Shown here: positions 19,521 through 29,638 of the stretch, piece after piece
How positions within the stretch are numbered: position 1 is the stretch's first letter
How the letters are laid out: the number at the start of each line of letters is the position of its first letter
NCBI GenBank assembly: GCA_963724625.1
Contig: CAVRVO010000013.1
Coordinates: 1 to 64,000, forward strand
Source of the DNA: DATBVX01 sp963724625
GTDB taxonomy: Bacteria > Pseudomonadota > Gammaproteobacteria > Steroidobacterales > Steroidobacteraceae
DNA: 64,000 bases
Direction of reading: 5' to 3'
Notes under the pieces: generated by a model
What the model saw: only the letters and a program-made list of their open reading frames with translations
Databases searched by the model: none
Told to the model about the DNA's origin: nothing
Position numbers and translations under genes: made by a program

Positions 19521-21344
19521 GTGATCGACAATCTCCGCAACATCGCCATCATTGCACACGTCGATCACGGCAAGACGACGCTCGTCGATCAGCTGCTGAA
19601 GCAGTCGGGCACCCTGGATGCACGCAAGGAGATGCCCGAGCGCATGATGGATTCCAATGCGCTCGAACGCGAGCGCGGCATCACGATTCTCGCCAAGAAC
19701 ACCGCGATCCGCTGGGAGGATTACCGGATCAACATCGTCGACACGCCGGGGCACGCGGATTTCGGCGGCGAAGTCGAGCGCGTGCTGTCGATGGTCGATT
19801 CGGTCCTGCTGCTGGTGGACGCAGTCGATGGGCCGATGCCGCAGACGCGCTTCGTCACGCAGAAGGCCTTCGATCACGGGCTGAAGCCGATCGTGGTCAT
19901 CAACAAGATCGACCGCGCGGAGGCGCGTCCGAGCTGGGTGCTCGATCAGACTTTCGATCTCTTCGATCGTCTCGGCGCCACCGAGGCACAGCTCGATTTC
20001 CCGGTGGTGTATGCATCTGCCCTGCAGGGTTTCGCCACTCTGGATCCGGCGCAGCCGGCCTCCGACATGGGCGCATTGTTCCGCGCCATCGTGCAGCATT
20101 GCCCGGCTCCCGACGTCGATGTGAATGGACCGCTGCAACTGCAGGTGAGCCAGCTCGATTATTCGAGCTACGTGGGCGCCATCGGGATCGGCCGGATCAA
20201 GCGCGGTACGCTGCGTCGTAATGCTGCGGTCACCGTGATCGGCGCGGACGGGCAGGTTCGCAACGAGCGTATCGGCCAGATCCTCGGCTTCATCGGCCTC
20301 ATCCGCGTCGAAGTGGAGTCTGCCGAAGCGGGCGACATCGTGGCTTTCGCGGGCATCGGCGAGCCGAAGATTTCCGACACGATCTGCGATCCGGCGCAAC
20401 CCGAAGCGCTGCCGCGGCTCACGGTGGACGAGCCCACGATCAGCATGACCTTCGAGGTGAACACTTCGCCTTTCTACGGGCGGGACGGCAAGTTCGTGAC
20501 CAGCCGCCAATTGCGCGAGCGCCTGCAGCGCGAGGCGCTTCACAACGTCGCGTTGCGCGTCGAAGAAACCGACGACCCGGACAAGTTCATCGTCTACGGC
20601 CGCGGCGAGCTGCATCTGGGTGTGCTGCTCGAAAACATGCGCCGCGAAGGATACGAAGTCGCGGTCTCCAAGCCACGCGTGGTCATTCGTGAAATCGACG
20701 GCGTGTCCTGCGAGCCGTACGAGCTGCTGACTGTGGATATCGAAGACTCTGCCCAGGGTGCGGTGATGACAGGCCTCGGCGAGCGCGGCGCGGAACTGAG
20801 CGCGATGCAGCCGGATGGCAAGGGCAGGGTGCGACTGGACTACATCATCCCGTCGCGCGGCCTGATCGGCTTCCAGACCGAGTTTCGGACCCTGACGTCG
20901 GGCACCGGCATCCTGCATCACGTCTTTGATCATTACGGACCGCTCGTCACGCGTGAGCTCGGTCTGAGGAACAATGGCGTGCTGATTTCGAACGGCCAGG
21001 GACGCACGCTGGCCTATGCGCTGTTCAGCCTCCAGGAACGCGGGCGCCTGTTTGTGGGTCCAGGCGAGGAGGTCTACGCGGGCCAGATCGTCGGCATTCA
21101 CAGCCGCGACAACGACCTCACCGTCAATCCGCTCAAGGCCAAGAAGCTGACCAACATCCGGGCCGCCGGCAGCGACGAGAAGCTGATCCTGACGCCCCCA
21201 ATTCGTCTCTCGCTCGAGCAGGCCATGGAATTCATCTCGGACGATGAATTGGTGGAGATCACTCCCACGGCCATCCGGATGCGCAAGCGGGCCCTGTCCG
21301 AGCAGGAGCGCAAGCGGATGCTGCGCGCGGCCGCAGCAGGGTAG
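19521..21344 (+). CDS. typA: Ribosome-associated GTPase TypA/BipA
   Basis: A translational GTPase of about 607 residues, the usual length. The G domain shows AHVDHGKTT (G1), ERGITI (G2), DTPGHADFGGE (G3) and NKIDR (G4). EF-G-like domains II, III and V and the BipA-specific C-terminal domain follow (HRGRGELHLG-type segment present as YGRGELHLGVL; EFRTLTSGTG). BipA assists 50S assembly and translation under stress and low temperature. Start GTG 19521 is chosen from promoter position and alignment (VIDNLRNIAIIAHVDHG). The frame is intact. Confidence 0.93.
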   Translation: MIDNLRNIAIIAHVDHGKTTLVDQLLKQSGTLDARKEMPERMMDSNALERERGITILAKNTAIRWEDYRINIVDTPGHADFGGEVERVLSMVDSVLLLVDAVDGPMPQTRFVTQKAFDHGLKPIVVINKIDRAEARPSWVLDQTFDLFDRLGATEAQLDFPVVYASALQGFATLDPAQPASDMGALFRAIVQHCPAPDVDVNGPLQLQVSQLDYSSYVGAIGIGRIKRGTLRRNAAVTVIGADGQVRNERIGQILGFIGLIRVEVESAEAGDIVAFAGIGEPKISDTICDPAQPEALPRLTVDEPTISMTFEVNTSPFYGRDGKFVTSRQLRERLQREALHNVALRVEETDDPDKFIVYGRGELHLGVLLENMRREGYEVAVSKPRVVIREIDGVSCEPYELLTVDIEDSAQGAVMTGLGERGAELSAMQPDGKGRVRLDYIIPSRGLIGFQTEFRTLTSGTGILHHVFDHYGPLVTRELGLRNNGVLISNGQGRTLAYALFSLQERGRLFVGPGEEVYAGQIVGIHSRDNDLTVNPLKAKKLTNIRAAGSDEKLILTPPIRLSLEQAMEFISDDELVEITPTAIRMRKRALSEQERKRMLRAAAAG

Positions 21345-21490
21345 GATGCCTTCCATGGCCAAGGAGGGTTTTCTGCGTCGATCCTCAGACTCGTAGCGGA
21401 ATCGAGAGTCGGATCACACAGGCATTTTCCATAGCGTAACTAAGATGCCCGTCCGCGCTTGCACGAAGCGCAAGGGTCCTGGCACGCCTT

Positions 21491-24400
21491 ATGTCAAATG
21501 CGGGCAGTAGAGCAGCTGCGCCAAGTCGGCTCCCAGAGCACTTGGCTAGCGATCCCGCGGCCACTTACCCGACCGGTTGGACGGGGTTGTTCCCGACCGG
21601 TACGCCGAGCCTGAACCGACTGCTCCGCCAGCAGCTGCGTATTGCGGCGGCAGGTTCTCCTGATGGGATGCCGGAACTCACCCGGCTCCTCGACACGATC
21701 AGTCGCCACTACGACGCCGTCGATGAAGAGCGCCGCGGCATCGTGCGTTCGATGCAGCTCATGTCGGATGAGGCGCAGGCACTCACGCGTGAGATTCGTG
21801 AGCAGACAGCCGCTCAGCTGCAGGCAATTCTGGACAACATCAAGGACGCCATCATCACGGTCGATGAGGGCGGACACATTGAAACCTTCAATCCCACCGG
21901 CGAACGCATCTTCGGCTACAGCCAGGCCGAGGTCCTCGGGCGCACGCTCGATCATCTCATCCCCGAAGCTGCGAACCAGGGAGCGGTAGCCGACTACTTG
22001 TCGCGACTGGCGGCGCGGCTCGATGACACTCATATCGATCTGGCAGCCCATGAGACCTGGGGTCGCAACAAGGACGGGGCGCAGTTCGCGGCTGACATCG
22101 CGGTGAGCGAGGCGCGCGTGAACCGACGCCGCGTCTTCGTCGTCTGCCTGCGTGACATCACGGATCGGCGCAATTCCGAGCAGGCCATGCGCGAGAGCGA
22201 AGCGCGCTATCGGACACTGGTCGAAAACGCGCCGGAAGCCATCGTCGTGCTCGACATGGACGTCGGACGCTTCATCGATGTCAACGACAACGCGGTGCGG
22301 TTCTTCAAGATGGATCGGGCGGCGTTGCTTCAATGCGGGCCAGTCGACATTAGTCCACCTGCGCAGCCGGACGGCACGTCTTCGTTCGGTGTGGCGCGCG
22401 GCTATCTCGATCGCGCTCTGAATGGCGAGACTCCGGTGTTCGAATGGCTGCATCGCGATGCCCTCGGCAACGACATCCCGAGCGAGGTGCGTCTGGTCCG
22501 GCTCCCGAGCTCCACACGCCAGCTGATCCGGGGCAGCATCACCGACATCACCGACCGCAAGCGGGCCGAACTGGTCGCAGCCGGCGAACGGCGGGTGTTC
22601 GAAAAGCTCGCCTCACACGCGCACCTGTCGGTGGCATTAGAGGCCATCACCGAAGTAATAGAGAAAGTCGCTCCTGAGCTGTATTGCGCGATCAGCCTGC
22701 TCAATCAGCAGTCCCACACTTTCCAACAGCTCGTCGCGCCTCGGCTGCCACCCGAGTTTTGCGCCGGTATGGAAGGCACACCCGTAGGGCCGCGTTTCGG
22801 CTCGTGCTCTGCCGCGGTGTTCCTCGGGCGTCAGGTGATCGTCGCAGACATTGCCAAGGATGCGTTGTGGGAGCAGCGGCGGGAGCTCGCGCTGCGCTTC
22901 GGGCTCAAGGCCTGCTGGTCGACACCGATCCTGGCCGGCGATGGCAGCGCGCTCGGCTGCTTCTCGGTGTATCGACGCCAGACCGGCACGCCCGGGAGAC
23001 GCGAGCTGGAGCTGATGTCACGCATGACGCAACTCGCCGGCATTGCGACCGAGCGGCGCCGTGCGGAGGATGCGCTGCGAGCCAGTGAAGCAAAGTTCCG
23101 CGGCTTGTTCGAAAACGTCATGGAAGGCGTGTACCAGACCAGCCGCGAGGGCCGGTTTCTGTCGGTCAACCCGGCGTTCGTGCAGATCCTCGGCTTCGAT
23201 TCGGCGGAGGAGCTCTACGCTCTGCCCGATGCGGCGAGCCTGTACGTTGATCCGGCAGACCGCGAGGAGTTCATACGGCGCATCGAAGCGGACAGTGAGG
23301 TCCACAACGCTGAATATCCGCTGCGGCGGCGCGACGGTAGAACCATCGTGGTGCTCGAAAGTGCGCGCGTGGTGCGCAATGAGCAGCGCGACATCATAGG
23401 TTATGAAGGTACGATCGCCGATATCACGGAGCGCTGGAAGGCTGAGACCGCGGTCTTCGAAGAGAAGGAACGCGCGCAGGTCACGCTGCAGTCGATCGGT
23501 GACGGCGTCATCACCACCGATGCCGATGGATGCGTCAACTATGTGAATCCGGTCGCGGAGAGTCTCACCGGCTGGGATACCCGCGAGGCGAATGGACTGC
23601 CCGTCGCGGCCATTTTCCGCCTGATCAATGAGACCGATCGTGAGGCGGTAGAGAATCCCGTGGTGCGATGCCTGCGCGAGGCACGCGTGATCGGCCTGTC
23701 CGACCACACGGTGCTCCTCAATCGGCGCGGGCAGGAGATCGCGATCCAGAATTCCGCGGCGCCGATCCGCGATCGCGCCGGGAACGTGATCGGCGCTGTC
23801 ATGGTGTTCCACGACGTGAGCCGCGAGCGCCGGCTGCGGCGGGCGCTCTCCTACCAGGCAAGTCACGATGCGCTGACCGGGCTGATCAACCGGCGCGAGT
23901 TCGAAAGCCGGCTGAGCGAGGCCCTGGCCAGCACGCGCCGCGGCGATGGGCCTGGCTTCGTTCTGCTTTATCTGGATCTCGATCAATTCAAGCTGGTCAA
24001 TGACACCTGCGGTCATCCGGCCGGAGACCGGTTGCTCAAGCAGATCACGGGGCTCCTGCAGACGCGCATTCGCGCCAGCGACACGCTGGCGCGGCTGGGC
24101 GGCGACGAGTTCGGCATCCTCTTGTCGGAGTGCCAGCCGGATCAGGCCGTGAGAATCGCGGAAACCCTGCGCCAGGCAATCCGCGACTACCGCTTCGTCT
24201 GGCACGACGGCGCATTGAATGTTGGCGTCAGCATCGGCATCGTCGAAATCAGTCGCGAGACCGAGAGCATGGCTGCGCTCATGAGCGCCGCGGACGTGGC
24301 CTGCTATGCGGCCAAGGACCAGGGCCGCAATCGCGTGCACGTCTACCAGCAGGACAATGTTCCCGAGCGACACCGCGAGATGCAGTGGGTATCACGCCTC

Positions 24401-25168
24401 ACCCGCGCGTGCGAGGAAGATCGACTGGAGCTCTACTTCCAGCCGATCGTTCCCATCGGTAACAACCGCGATCTGCGCCGGCACTTCGAACTGATGCTCA
24501 GGATGCGCGATGAGAGTGGCGCGCTGGTGCAGCCGATCGAGTTCATTCCGGCGGCCGAGCGCTACAACGTCATGCCCGCGATCGATCGCTGGGTGGTCCG
24601 GCACGCGCTGAGTGTGCTCGCGCATCGCGCCAGTGACCCACATCCGCCGTACACCATTTCGATCAACCTCTCGGGCACCTCGCTCAACGACGATCGCTTC
24701 CTTGAATTCCTGATCAACGAGCTGGCGCAGGAAACTCCGAGCCCCGGGGCCATCTGCTTCGAGATCACCGAGACCGCGGCGGTGTCCAATCTCGCCAACG
24801 TGGTCTATTTCATGCGCGAGCTCAAGAACCGCGGGTGCCGCTTCTCGCTCGATGACTTCGGTAGTGGTCTGTCTTCGTTCATGTACTTGAAGACCCTGCC
24901 GGTGGACTATCTCAAGATCGATGGTCAATTCATCGAGAATGTCACTCGCGATCCCATCGACCGCAGCATGGTCGAAGCGATCAGCCAGATCGGCCGCGCC
25001 ATGCAGATCCAAACCGTCGCCGAGCGGGTCGAGTCACCGGAGGTGCTCGCCGAACTTGCGCGCCTCGGTGTGAGCTACGCACAGGGTTTTCACATCGCGG
25101 AGCCCGAGTCCACCTCGCGCTTCCCGTTCGCACGGGCGCTGACCGCCGATCTGCGCCGCCTGAGCTGA
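21491..25168 (+). CDS. Multi-PAS/GAF GGDEF-EAL cyclic-di-GMP regulator
   Basis: A 1225-residue protein without obvious membrane helices. Domains in order: N-terminal helical region (1-110), PAS (about 115-230), PAS (235-355), GAF (365-520), PAS (525-645), PAS (650-780), GGDEF (785-955) and EAL (965-1215). The GGDEF motif is intact (residues 870-874) with an RxxD inhibitory-site motif (RASD) five residues before it. The EAL signature reads E-L-M at 1000-1002, keeping the catalytic Glu, and loop 6 is DDFGSG at 1121-1126. Both synthesis and hydrolysis of c-di-GMP are therefore possible. The signal sensed is unknown. The gene stands alone between typA and the amidohydrolase gene. Confidence 0.88.
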   Translation: MSNAGSRAAAPSRLPEHLASDPAATYPTGWTGLFPTGTPSLNRLLRQQLRIAAAGSPDGMPELTRLLDTISRHYDAVDEERRGIVRSMQLMSDEAQALTREIREQTAAQLQAILDNIKDAIITVDEGGHIETFNPTGERIFGYSQAEVLGRTLDHLIPEAANQGAVADYLSRLAARLDDTHIDLAAHETWGRNKDGAQFAADIAVSEARVNRRRVFVVCLRDITDRRNSEQAMRESEARYRTLVENAPEAIVVLDMDVGRFIDVNDNAVRFFKMDRAALLQCGPVDISPPAQPDGTSSFGVARGYLDRALNGETPVFEWLHRDALGNDIPSEVRLVRLPSSTRQLIRGSITDITDRKRAELVAAGERRVFEKLASHAHLSVALEAITEVIEKVAPELYCAISLLNQQSHTFQQLVAPRLPPEFCAGMEGTPVGPRFGSCSAAVFLGRQVIVADIAKDALWEQRRELALRFGLKACWSTPILAGDGSALGCFSVYRRQTGTPGRRELELMSRMTQLAGIATERRRAEDALRASEAKFRGLFENVMEGVYQTSREGRFLSVNPAFVQILGFDSAEELYALPDAASLYVDPADREEFIRRIEADSEVHNAEYPLRRRDGRTIVVLESARVVRNEQRDIIGYEGTIADITERWKAETAVFEEKERAQVTLQSIGDGVITTDADGCVNYVNPVAESLTGWDTREANGLPVAAIFRLINETDREAVENPVVRCLREARVIGLSDHTVLLNRRGQEIAIQNSAAPIRDRAGNVIGAVMVFHDVSRERRLRRALSYQASHDALTGLINRREFESRLSEALASTRRGDGPGFVLLYLDLDQFKLVNDTCGHPAGDRLLKQITGLLQTRIRASDTLARLGGDEFGILLSECQPDQAVRIAETLRQAIRDYRFVWHDGALNVGVSIGIVEISRETESMAALMSAADVACYAAKDQGRNRVHVYQQDNVPERHREMQWVSRLTRACEEDRLELYFQPIVPIGNNRDLRRHFELMLRMRDESGALVQPIEFIPAAERYNVMPAIDRWVVRHALSVLAHRASDPHPPYTISINLSGTSLNDDRFLEFLINELAQETPSPGAICFEITETAAVSNLANVVYFMRELKNRGCRFSLDDFGSGLSSFMYLKTLPVDYLKIDGQFIENVTRDPIDRSMVEAISQIGRAMQIQTVAERVESPEVLAELARLGVSYAQGFHIAEPESTSRFPFARALTADLRRLS

Positions 25169-25185
25169 GCACCTGTCCAGTCATG

Positions 25186-25191
25186 TAGAAT
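25186..25191 (+). promoter_or_regulatory. -10-like element before the amidohydrolase gene
   Basis: TAGAAT with upstream TG (ATGTAGAAT) ends 8 nt before the ATG at 25200. Either the message is nearly leaderless or the true start is further inside. No -35 is recognised. Confidence 0.35.
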
Positions 25192-25199
25192 CGCGGTCG

Positions 25200-26021
25200 A
25201 TGAGATCGGCCCTCGAGAGCGCTTCGAAGCACGATGAGTCTTCCTTGATCGGCCCCGGCGATCCGCCGCCGTTCACGCTGCTCAACATCGCCGGCAAGGG
25301 CGAGCTGTTGCTGGTCTGCGATCACGCGAGCCGTGCATTTCCCGGGGCGCTCGAGCACCTGGGCCTGAGCACGGCGGATACGGCGCGACACATTGCCTGG
25401 GATATCGGCGCCGCCTCCTTGACGCGAGTGCTGGGCCGATTGTTCGACGCGCCGGCGGTGCTCGCGGGCTACTCGCGGTTGCTGATCGACTGCAACCGTG
25501 CCCCCGAAGACCCGACTTCGATCGTGGCGATGAGCGACGGCGTGCCGGTTCCCGGCAACCAGAAGATGAGCGACGCCGATCGTGTCGAACGTCTGCGCAC
25601 CTTCTTCGAACCGTATCACCGCGCCATCGAACTGCGCCTGGATGAGTTCCGGCGACGTGAAGTGATTCCGGCGTTCATCTCGATGCACAGTTTCACCCCG
25701 GTGATGGGAAGCGAGCCACGTCCCTGGAACATCGGGGTGCTCTGGGACCGCGATCCACGGATCGCCGTGCCGCTGCTCGAACGCCTGCGGGCGATCGAGG
25801 GACTGACGGTAGGCGACAACCTGCCGTACTCCGGCCGACACCCAGCGGACTACACGGTGGCGCGTCATGCCGAGCGTGCCAAGCTGCCGCACGTCTGTAT
25901 CGAGGTGCGGCAGGACCAGATCGATACCGCTGCCGGCGTCAAACGCTGGGCGGAGCTCCTGCACAGTGTCCTGCAGCCGATCCTTCTGGACCCGGGGCTG
26001 CACCATCGATTAAAAGAGTAG
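25200..26021 (+). CDS. N-formylglutamate amidohydrolase-like protein
   Basis: A 273-residue zinc-hydrolase-fold protein of the FGase family. Features are LLLVCDHASRAFP near the start, AWDIGA, RLLIDCNRAPEDP, FISMHSFTP and the C-terminal HVCIEVRQDQI, with the conserved His/Asp/Glu positions that bind metal. Classical members hydrolyse N-formyl-L-glutamate in histidine breakdown, but no hut genes are near. It is followed 29 nt later by a YbdK-type carboxylate-amine ligase, a pairing seen in other bacteria that points to a small amide-metabolism role. The start is uncertain by some 20 codons. Confidence 0.75.
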   Translation: MRSALESASKHDESSLIGPGDPPPFTLLNIAGKGELLLVCDHASRAFPGALEHLGLSTADTARHIAWDIGAASLTRVLGRLFDAPAVLAGYSRLLIDCNRAPEDPTSIVAMSDGVPVPGNQKMSDADRVERLRTFFEPYHRAIELRLDEFRRREVIPAFISMHSFTPVMGSEPRPWNIGVLWDRDPRIAVPLLERLRAIEGLTVGDNLPYSGRHPADYTVARHAERAKLPHVCIEVRQDQIDTAAGVKRWAELLHSVLQPILLDPGLHHRLKE

Positions 26022-26050
26022 GGCCGCAGCAGCCAACGCACCGAGGCAAC

Positions 26051-27190
26051 ATGGCAGTCAAGCAGCCACCCTTCACGGTGGGAATCGAAGAAGAATATCT
26101 GCTGGTGAATCTCCAAACGCGCGATCTCGATACGGATCCGCCGGCAGCCATGCTCAAGGAGTGCACCGAGCTCGGAGAAGGGCAGGTGAGCCCGGAGTTC
26201 CTGCGTTCGCAGATCGAAATCGGCACGCCCGTGTGCCGCGATATGCACGAGGCACGCGCGCATCTCACGCGCCTGCGCAAGATCGTCGTGGATGTAGGTC
26301 GCAAACACGGCATCGCGCCCATTGCAGCATCGACGCATCCATTCGCGCGCGCCATCCAGCAGAAACATACCGACAAGGACCGATACGTCGCGCTGGCCCG
26401 GGAAATGGCGGCGACGGCGCGGCGCATGGTCATCTGTGGAATGCACGTGCACGTCGGGCTGGAGGACGACGAGCTGCGCATCGACCTGATGAAGCAGCTC
26501 TCGTACTTTCTGCCTCATCTCCTGGCGTTGTCCTGCTCATCGCCCTTCTGGGAAGGAGAGAACACGGGTCTCAAGTCTTTCCGCCTGACGGTGTTCAGCT
26601 CTCTGCCACGCACGGGTTTGCCGGAAAATTTCGCGAGCTACGGCGAGTACCAGCGACACATCGGCACGCTGATCCGCAACAACCTGATCCAGGACACATC
26701 GAAAATCTGGTGGGACTTGCGGCCGAGCTGGCGCTACCCGACGCTCGAAACGCGCATCATGGACGTGTGCACGAACGTCGACGATTCAATCGCGCTGGCG
26801 TCCCTGAACGTCTGCTTGCTACGGATGCTCTATCGCCTGCGGCGGAACAACCAGATCTGGCGTGTTTATGCCGACATGCTGGTGAATGAGAACCGCTGGC
26901 GGGCGATGCGCTACAGCTTCGACGAAGGTTTGCTTGATCTCGCCAAGGGCGAGCTCGTGCCGTTCAGCGATCTGCTCGAGGAGATGCTGGAGCTGGTGAA
27001 GGAAGATGCCGAGGCGATCGGCTGCGTTGCGGACATTGCACACGCACGAACGATTCTCAAGCGCGGCACGAGCGCGCATCGTCAGGTGAAGGTGTTTGAG
27101 GAAGCGCGCGCGCGAGGCGCGAGCGAGCGCGAGGGCTTGAATGCGGTCGTCGATTGGTTGATTCGGGAAACCGCAAGCGGGCTGGCCTGA
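26051..27190 (+). CDS. ybdK: YbdK-type carboxylate-amine ligase (GCS2 family)
   Basis: A 379-residue ATP-dependent ligase of the glutamate-cysteine ligase 2 family. It begins with PFTVGIEEEYLLVN (nucleotide/Mg-binding Glu residues) and carries VSPEFLRSQIEIGTPVC, CGMHVHVGL, and RLTVFSSLPRTGLP. E. coli YbdK has weak gamma-glutamylcysteine ligase activity in vitro; the natural substrates are uncertain. Start ATG 26051 follows the amidohydrolase stop by 29 nt. Confidence 0.85.
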   Translation: MAVKQPPFTVGIEEEYLLVNLQTRDLDTDPPAAMLKECTELGEGQVSPEFLRSQIEIGTPVCRDMHEARAHLTRLRKIVVDVGRKHGIAPIAASTHPFARAIQQKHTDKDRYVALAREMAATARRMVICGMHVHVGLEDDELRIDLMKQLSYFLPHLLALSCSSPFWEGENTGLKSFRLTVFSSLPRTGLPENFASYGEYQRHIGTLIRNNLIQDTSKIWWDLRPSWRYPTLETRIMDVCTNVDDSIALASLNVCLLRMLYRLRRNNQIWRVYADMLVNENRWRAMRYSFDEGLLDLAKGELVPFSDLLEEMLELVKEDAEAIGCVADIAHARTILKRGTSAHRQVKVFEEARARGASEREGLNAVVDWLIRETASGLA

Positions 27191-27217
27191 AACGGAGCCA
27201 GATCAGTCAGGAGAGTC

Positions 27218-28033
27218 ATGGGGCGCACCAGCGAAATGCCGGCAAGCGTTCGGGCGACGATAAGGTATGCGGCCCCGGGCGAAACCGCGCAGTTCTATCC
27301 CACCGACAGAAAGCGCTCTTACTGGCCGGCCGAGGAGCATACCGTCGAGATCCGCAACGTGAGGCCGCAGGCCGCGCGACTGTCGCTCGAGCGGCAGGGC
27401 TTCATGCTCCTCCACCAGCTTACAGCCGTGCGCGATTTCCACGATGCCCGGGAAGTTCGCAACGTCTACTACCCGGAGATCGCGGCTCTCGTTGCGCGCC
27501 TCCTGGGCGCCGAGAAGGTTCTGGTGTTCGGTGAAGTGGCGCGCAGCGATTCCGAGGCCACCGGCGATGGACAGCGGCCGGCCTACGGTGCGCACGTGGA
27601 CTATGGCGAGCGCACGGTGCGGCAGTTCACGCACGATCTGCTGGGCTCCCAGGAAGCCGAGTCCTGGCTGCAAAGGAGGTTCGTCCTGATGAACGTCTGG
27701 CGGCCCATTCGCACCGTGTACCGGACGCCGCTGGCACTGTGTGACGGCTCCTCGGTAATGAGAAGCGAGCTCAACGACAGCGAAGTTCACGGCGGCTTGA
27801 ACGATCCGAACCGTCCCACGTTGTACGGATACACTTTGAGTTACGGACCGCAACATCGCTGGTACTACGTCCCGCGGATGGAGCCCGGGGAGGTCCTGAT
27901 CTTCAAGCTCTTCGATTCGGACGCGACGCGGGTGCAGTGGACGGCGCACACGGCATTCGACGATCCGACTGCGGCGGCCGACGCGCCGCCGCGCGAGAGC
28001 ATCGAGGTCCGCACGATTTCGTTTCTCCGTTGA
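27218..28033 (+). CDS. CmcJ/NvfI-type non-heme iron oxygenase-like protein
   Basis: A 271-residue protein resembling the CmcJ (7-alpha-cephem methoxylase P8 chain) and fungal NvfI/asaB group. Visible are YGAHVDYG (HxD-type iron ligands about residues 127-129), RFVLMNVWRPI, and QWTAHTAFDDP with the likely distal His, followed by ESIEVRTISFLR. Members act on secondary metabolites or unknown small molecules. RBS AGGAGAG lies 3 nt before ATG 27218, and the gene follows ybdK by 27 nt. The substrate is not inferable. Confidence 0.7.
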   Translation: MGRTSEMPASVRATIRYAAPGETAQFYPTDRKRSYWPAEEHTVEIRNVRPQAARLSLERQGFMLLHQLTAVRDFHDAREVRNVYYPEIAALVARLLGAEKVLVFGEVARSDSEATGDGQRPAYGAHVDYGERTVRQFTHDLLGSQEAESWLQRRFVLMNVWRPIRTVYRTPLALCDGSSVMRSELNDSEVHGGLNDPNRPTLYGYTLSYGPQHRWYYVPRMEPGEVLIFKLFDSDATRVQWTAHTAFDDPTAAADAPPRESIEVRTISFLR

Positions 28034-28094
28034 GGGCGAAGCGCTGATTCGATCGAGCGCTGCATAACGAGCAAGTGAGACATCGGGGGGAGCC

Positions 28095-29583
28095 ATGAAA
28101 CGACGGGAGTTCTTTGCCACCAGCCTTGCGGGTGCGGCGATCGCTGCACTTCCAGTGCGACGCCTGTGGGCCGAAGGTGCAGCGGGCACCGCGATTCCGG
28201 ACGCGGATATTGCCGCGATCAAACTCAACGGCGGGTCGATTCTCATTCCCAAGGCGGCCGTCGCCGACCTGCGCGCTCGCTTGCGCGGACCGCTGCTGGT
28301 TCCCGGGCAGGAAGGATACGAGCAGGCACGCCGCATCTGGAATCACATGATCGATCGACATCCTGCGATGATCGCGCGCTGTGCGGGGGCCAGCCGATGT
28401 GGCGGCCGCAGTCGAGTTTGCGCGTGAGCATGAGTTGCTCCTGGCAGTGCGTGGGGGCGGACACAGTTTTCCGGGCTATTCGAGCTGTGATGGCGGACTG
28501 GTCGTTGACCTGTCGACCCTGCATGGCGTGCGTGTCGACCCGATTGCGAAGACGGTGCGCGCAGAGGGTGGGGCATGGCTCGGCGATGTCGATGGGGAAT
28601 CGCAGCACTACGGTCTCGCAACGCCGCTCGGTGCCATTTCGAACACGGGAGTGGCGGGTCTCACGCTCGGAGGCGGTTACGGGTGGCTCAGCCGGCGTTT
28701 TGGGCTGGCGTGTGACAACCTGGTGGGGGCTGATCTGATCACGGCTGACGGGCAATTTCACCGTCTCAGCGAGCAGGAGAATCCAGATCTGTTCTGGGCC
28801 ATTCGCGGCGGCGGCGGCAACTTCGGTGTCGTGACTTCGTTCGAATATCGTCTGCATGCCGTGGGCCCCAAAGTTCTGGCGGGCTACCTCGCCTATCCTG
28901 CGACACAGGTGCGTGACGTACTCGAGTTCTACGCGGACTTCGGTTCACGCGCGCCGCGCGAGCTGCACCTGGAATTCGACGCCGCAACGCCGTTGCCGAA
29001 CGGCACGGCCCCGACCATTAACATCTGTTATTCGGCTGATCCGAAAGCCGGCGAGAAGGCGATCGAACCGTTGCTGAAGTTCGGCAAGCCCACGATGAAC
29101 ACGATCAAGCTGCAGGACTACGTCGCGGTGCAGAAGCAGTTCGACGGTCCGCCCCTTTCGGAATACAACAGCTACCTGAAGTCAGGCTTCATCCGCGAGA
29201 TGACTCCCGGCCTGATCGATGTGATCGCGAATGAGCTGCATGCGGACGAGACCTTCAGCGCTTCCGTGAGTCATTTCGGCGGGGCGATCGGGGATCGCAG
29301 CCCGACCGCGACCGCCTTCACGCATCGCGAGGCGAACTTCATGGTGTTCGTAGGTGCCGGCTGGAAGGACCCGGCGGACAATGACCGGTACCGCAACGAG
29401 CTACGCACGAGATGGGAAAGGGTCAGGCCTTTCACGTCGGGCTACTATGTGAACCTCAACGAGGGGGATCAGCGCGCGACCGATGACAACTACGGCCCGA
29501 ATCACGCGCGACTGGCAGCACTCAAGCGACAGTACGACCCAACGAATCTCTTTCGGCTGAACGCAAATGTACGCCCGGTGTAG
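28095..29583 (+). CDS. Tat-exported FAD-linked oxidase (BBE-like; one frameshift as sequenced)
   Basis: About 495 residues once joined. A Tat signal (MKRREFFATSLAGAA) is followed by the PCMH-type FAD-binding domain with RGGGHSFPGYS, whose His is the usual 8-alpha covalent FAD site. The Cys of bicovalent members is replaced (GAISNTGVAG). A substrate domain and the berberine-bridge-like C-terminus (YDPTNLFRLNANV) complete it. The frame breaks at GGGGG 28385-28389; removing one G gives RCAGPADVAAAVEFAREH, a family-typical joint, so an error is likely. RBS GGGGGGAG precedes ATG 28095. It probably oxidises sugars, alcohols or polyphenols in the periplasm. Confidence 0.8.
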
Positions 29584-29622
29584 GCGTAAAGTCGTCGCGG
29601 CGTGAGAGGGCCGCCACAGTAG

Positions 29623-29628
29623 TACACT
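29623..29628 (+). promoter_or_regulatory. -10-like element of dusA
   Basis: TACACT within AGTAGTACACTCG, 10 nt before the dusA ATG. The same TAGTACACT string occurs upstream of phoU at 55979-55987. Confidence 0.4.
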
Positions 29629-29638
29629 CGCCCGGGAC

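Noticed and set aside
19419..21362. Minus-strand open frame of 647 codons opposite typA
   Set aside because: It exactly shadows the well-conserved typA gene; composition (His/Asp/Arg-rich) is that of an antisense frame of high-GC DNA and no domain is recognisable.
23018..24373. 451-codon minus-strand frame inside the GGDEF-EAL gene
   Set aside because: Shadow of conserved PAS/GGDEF coding sequence.
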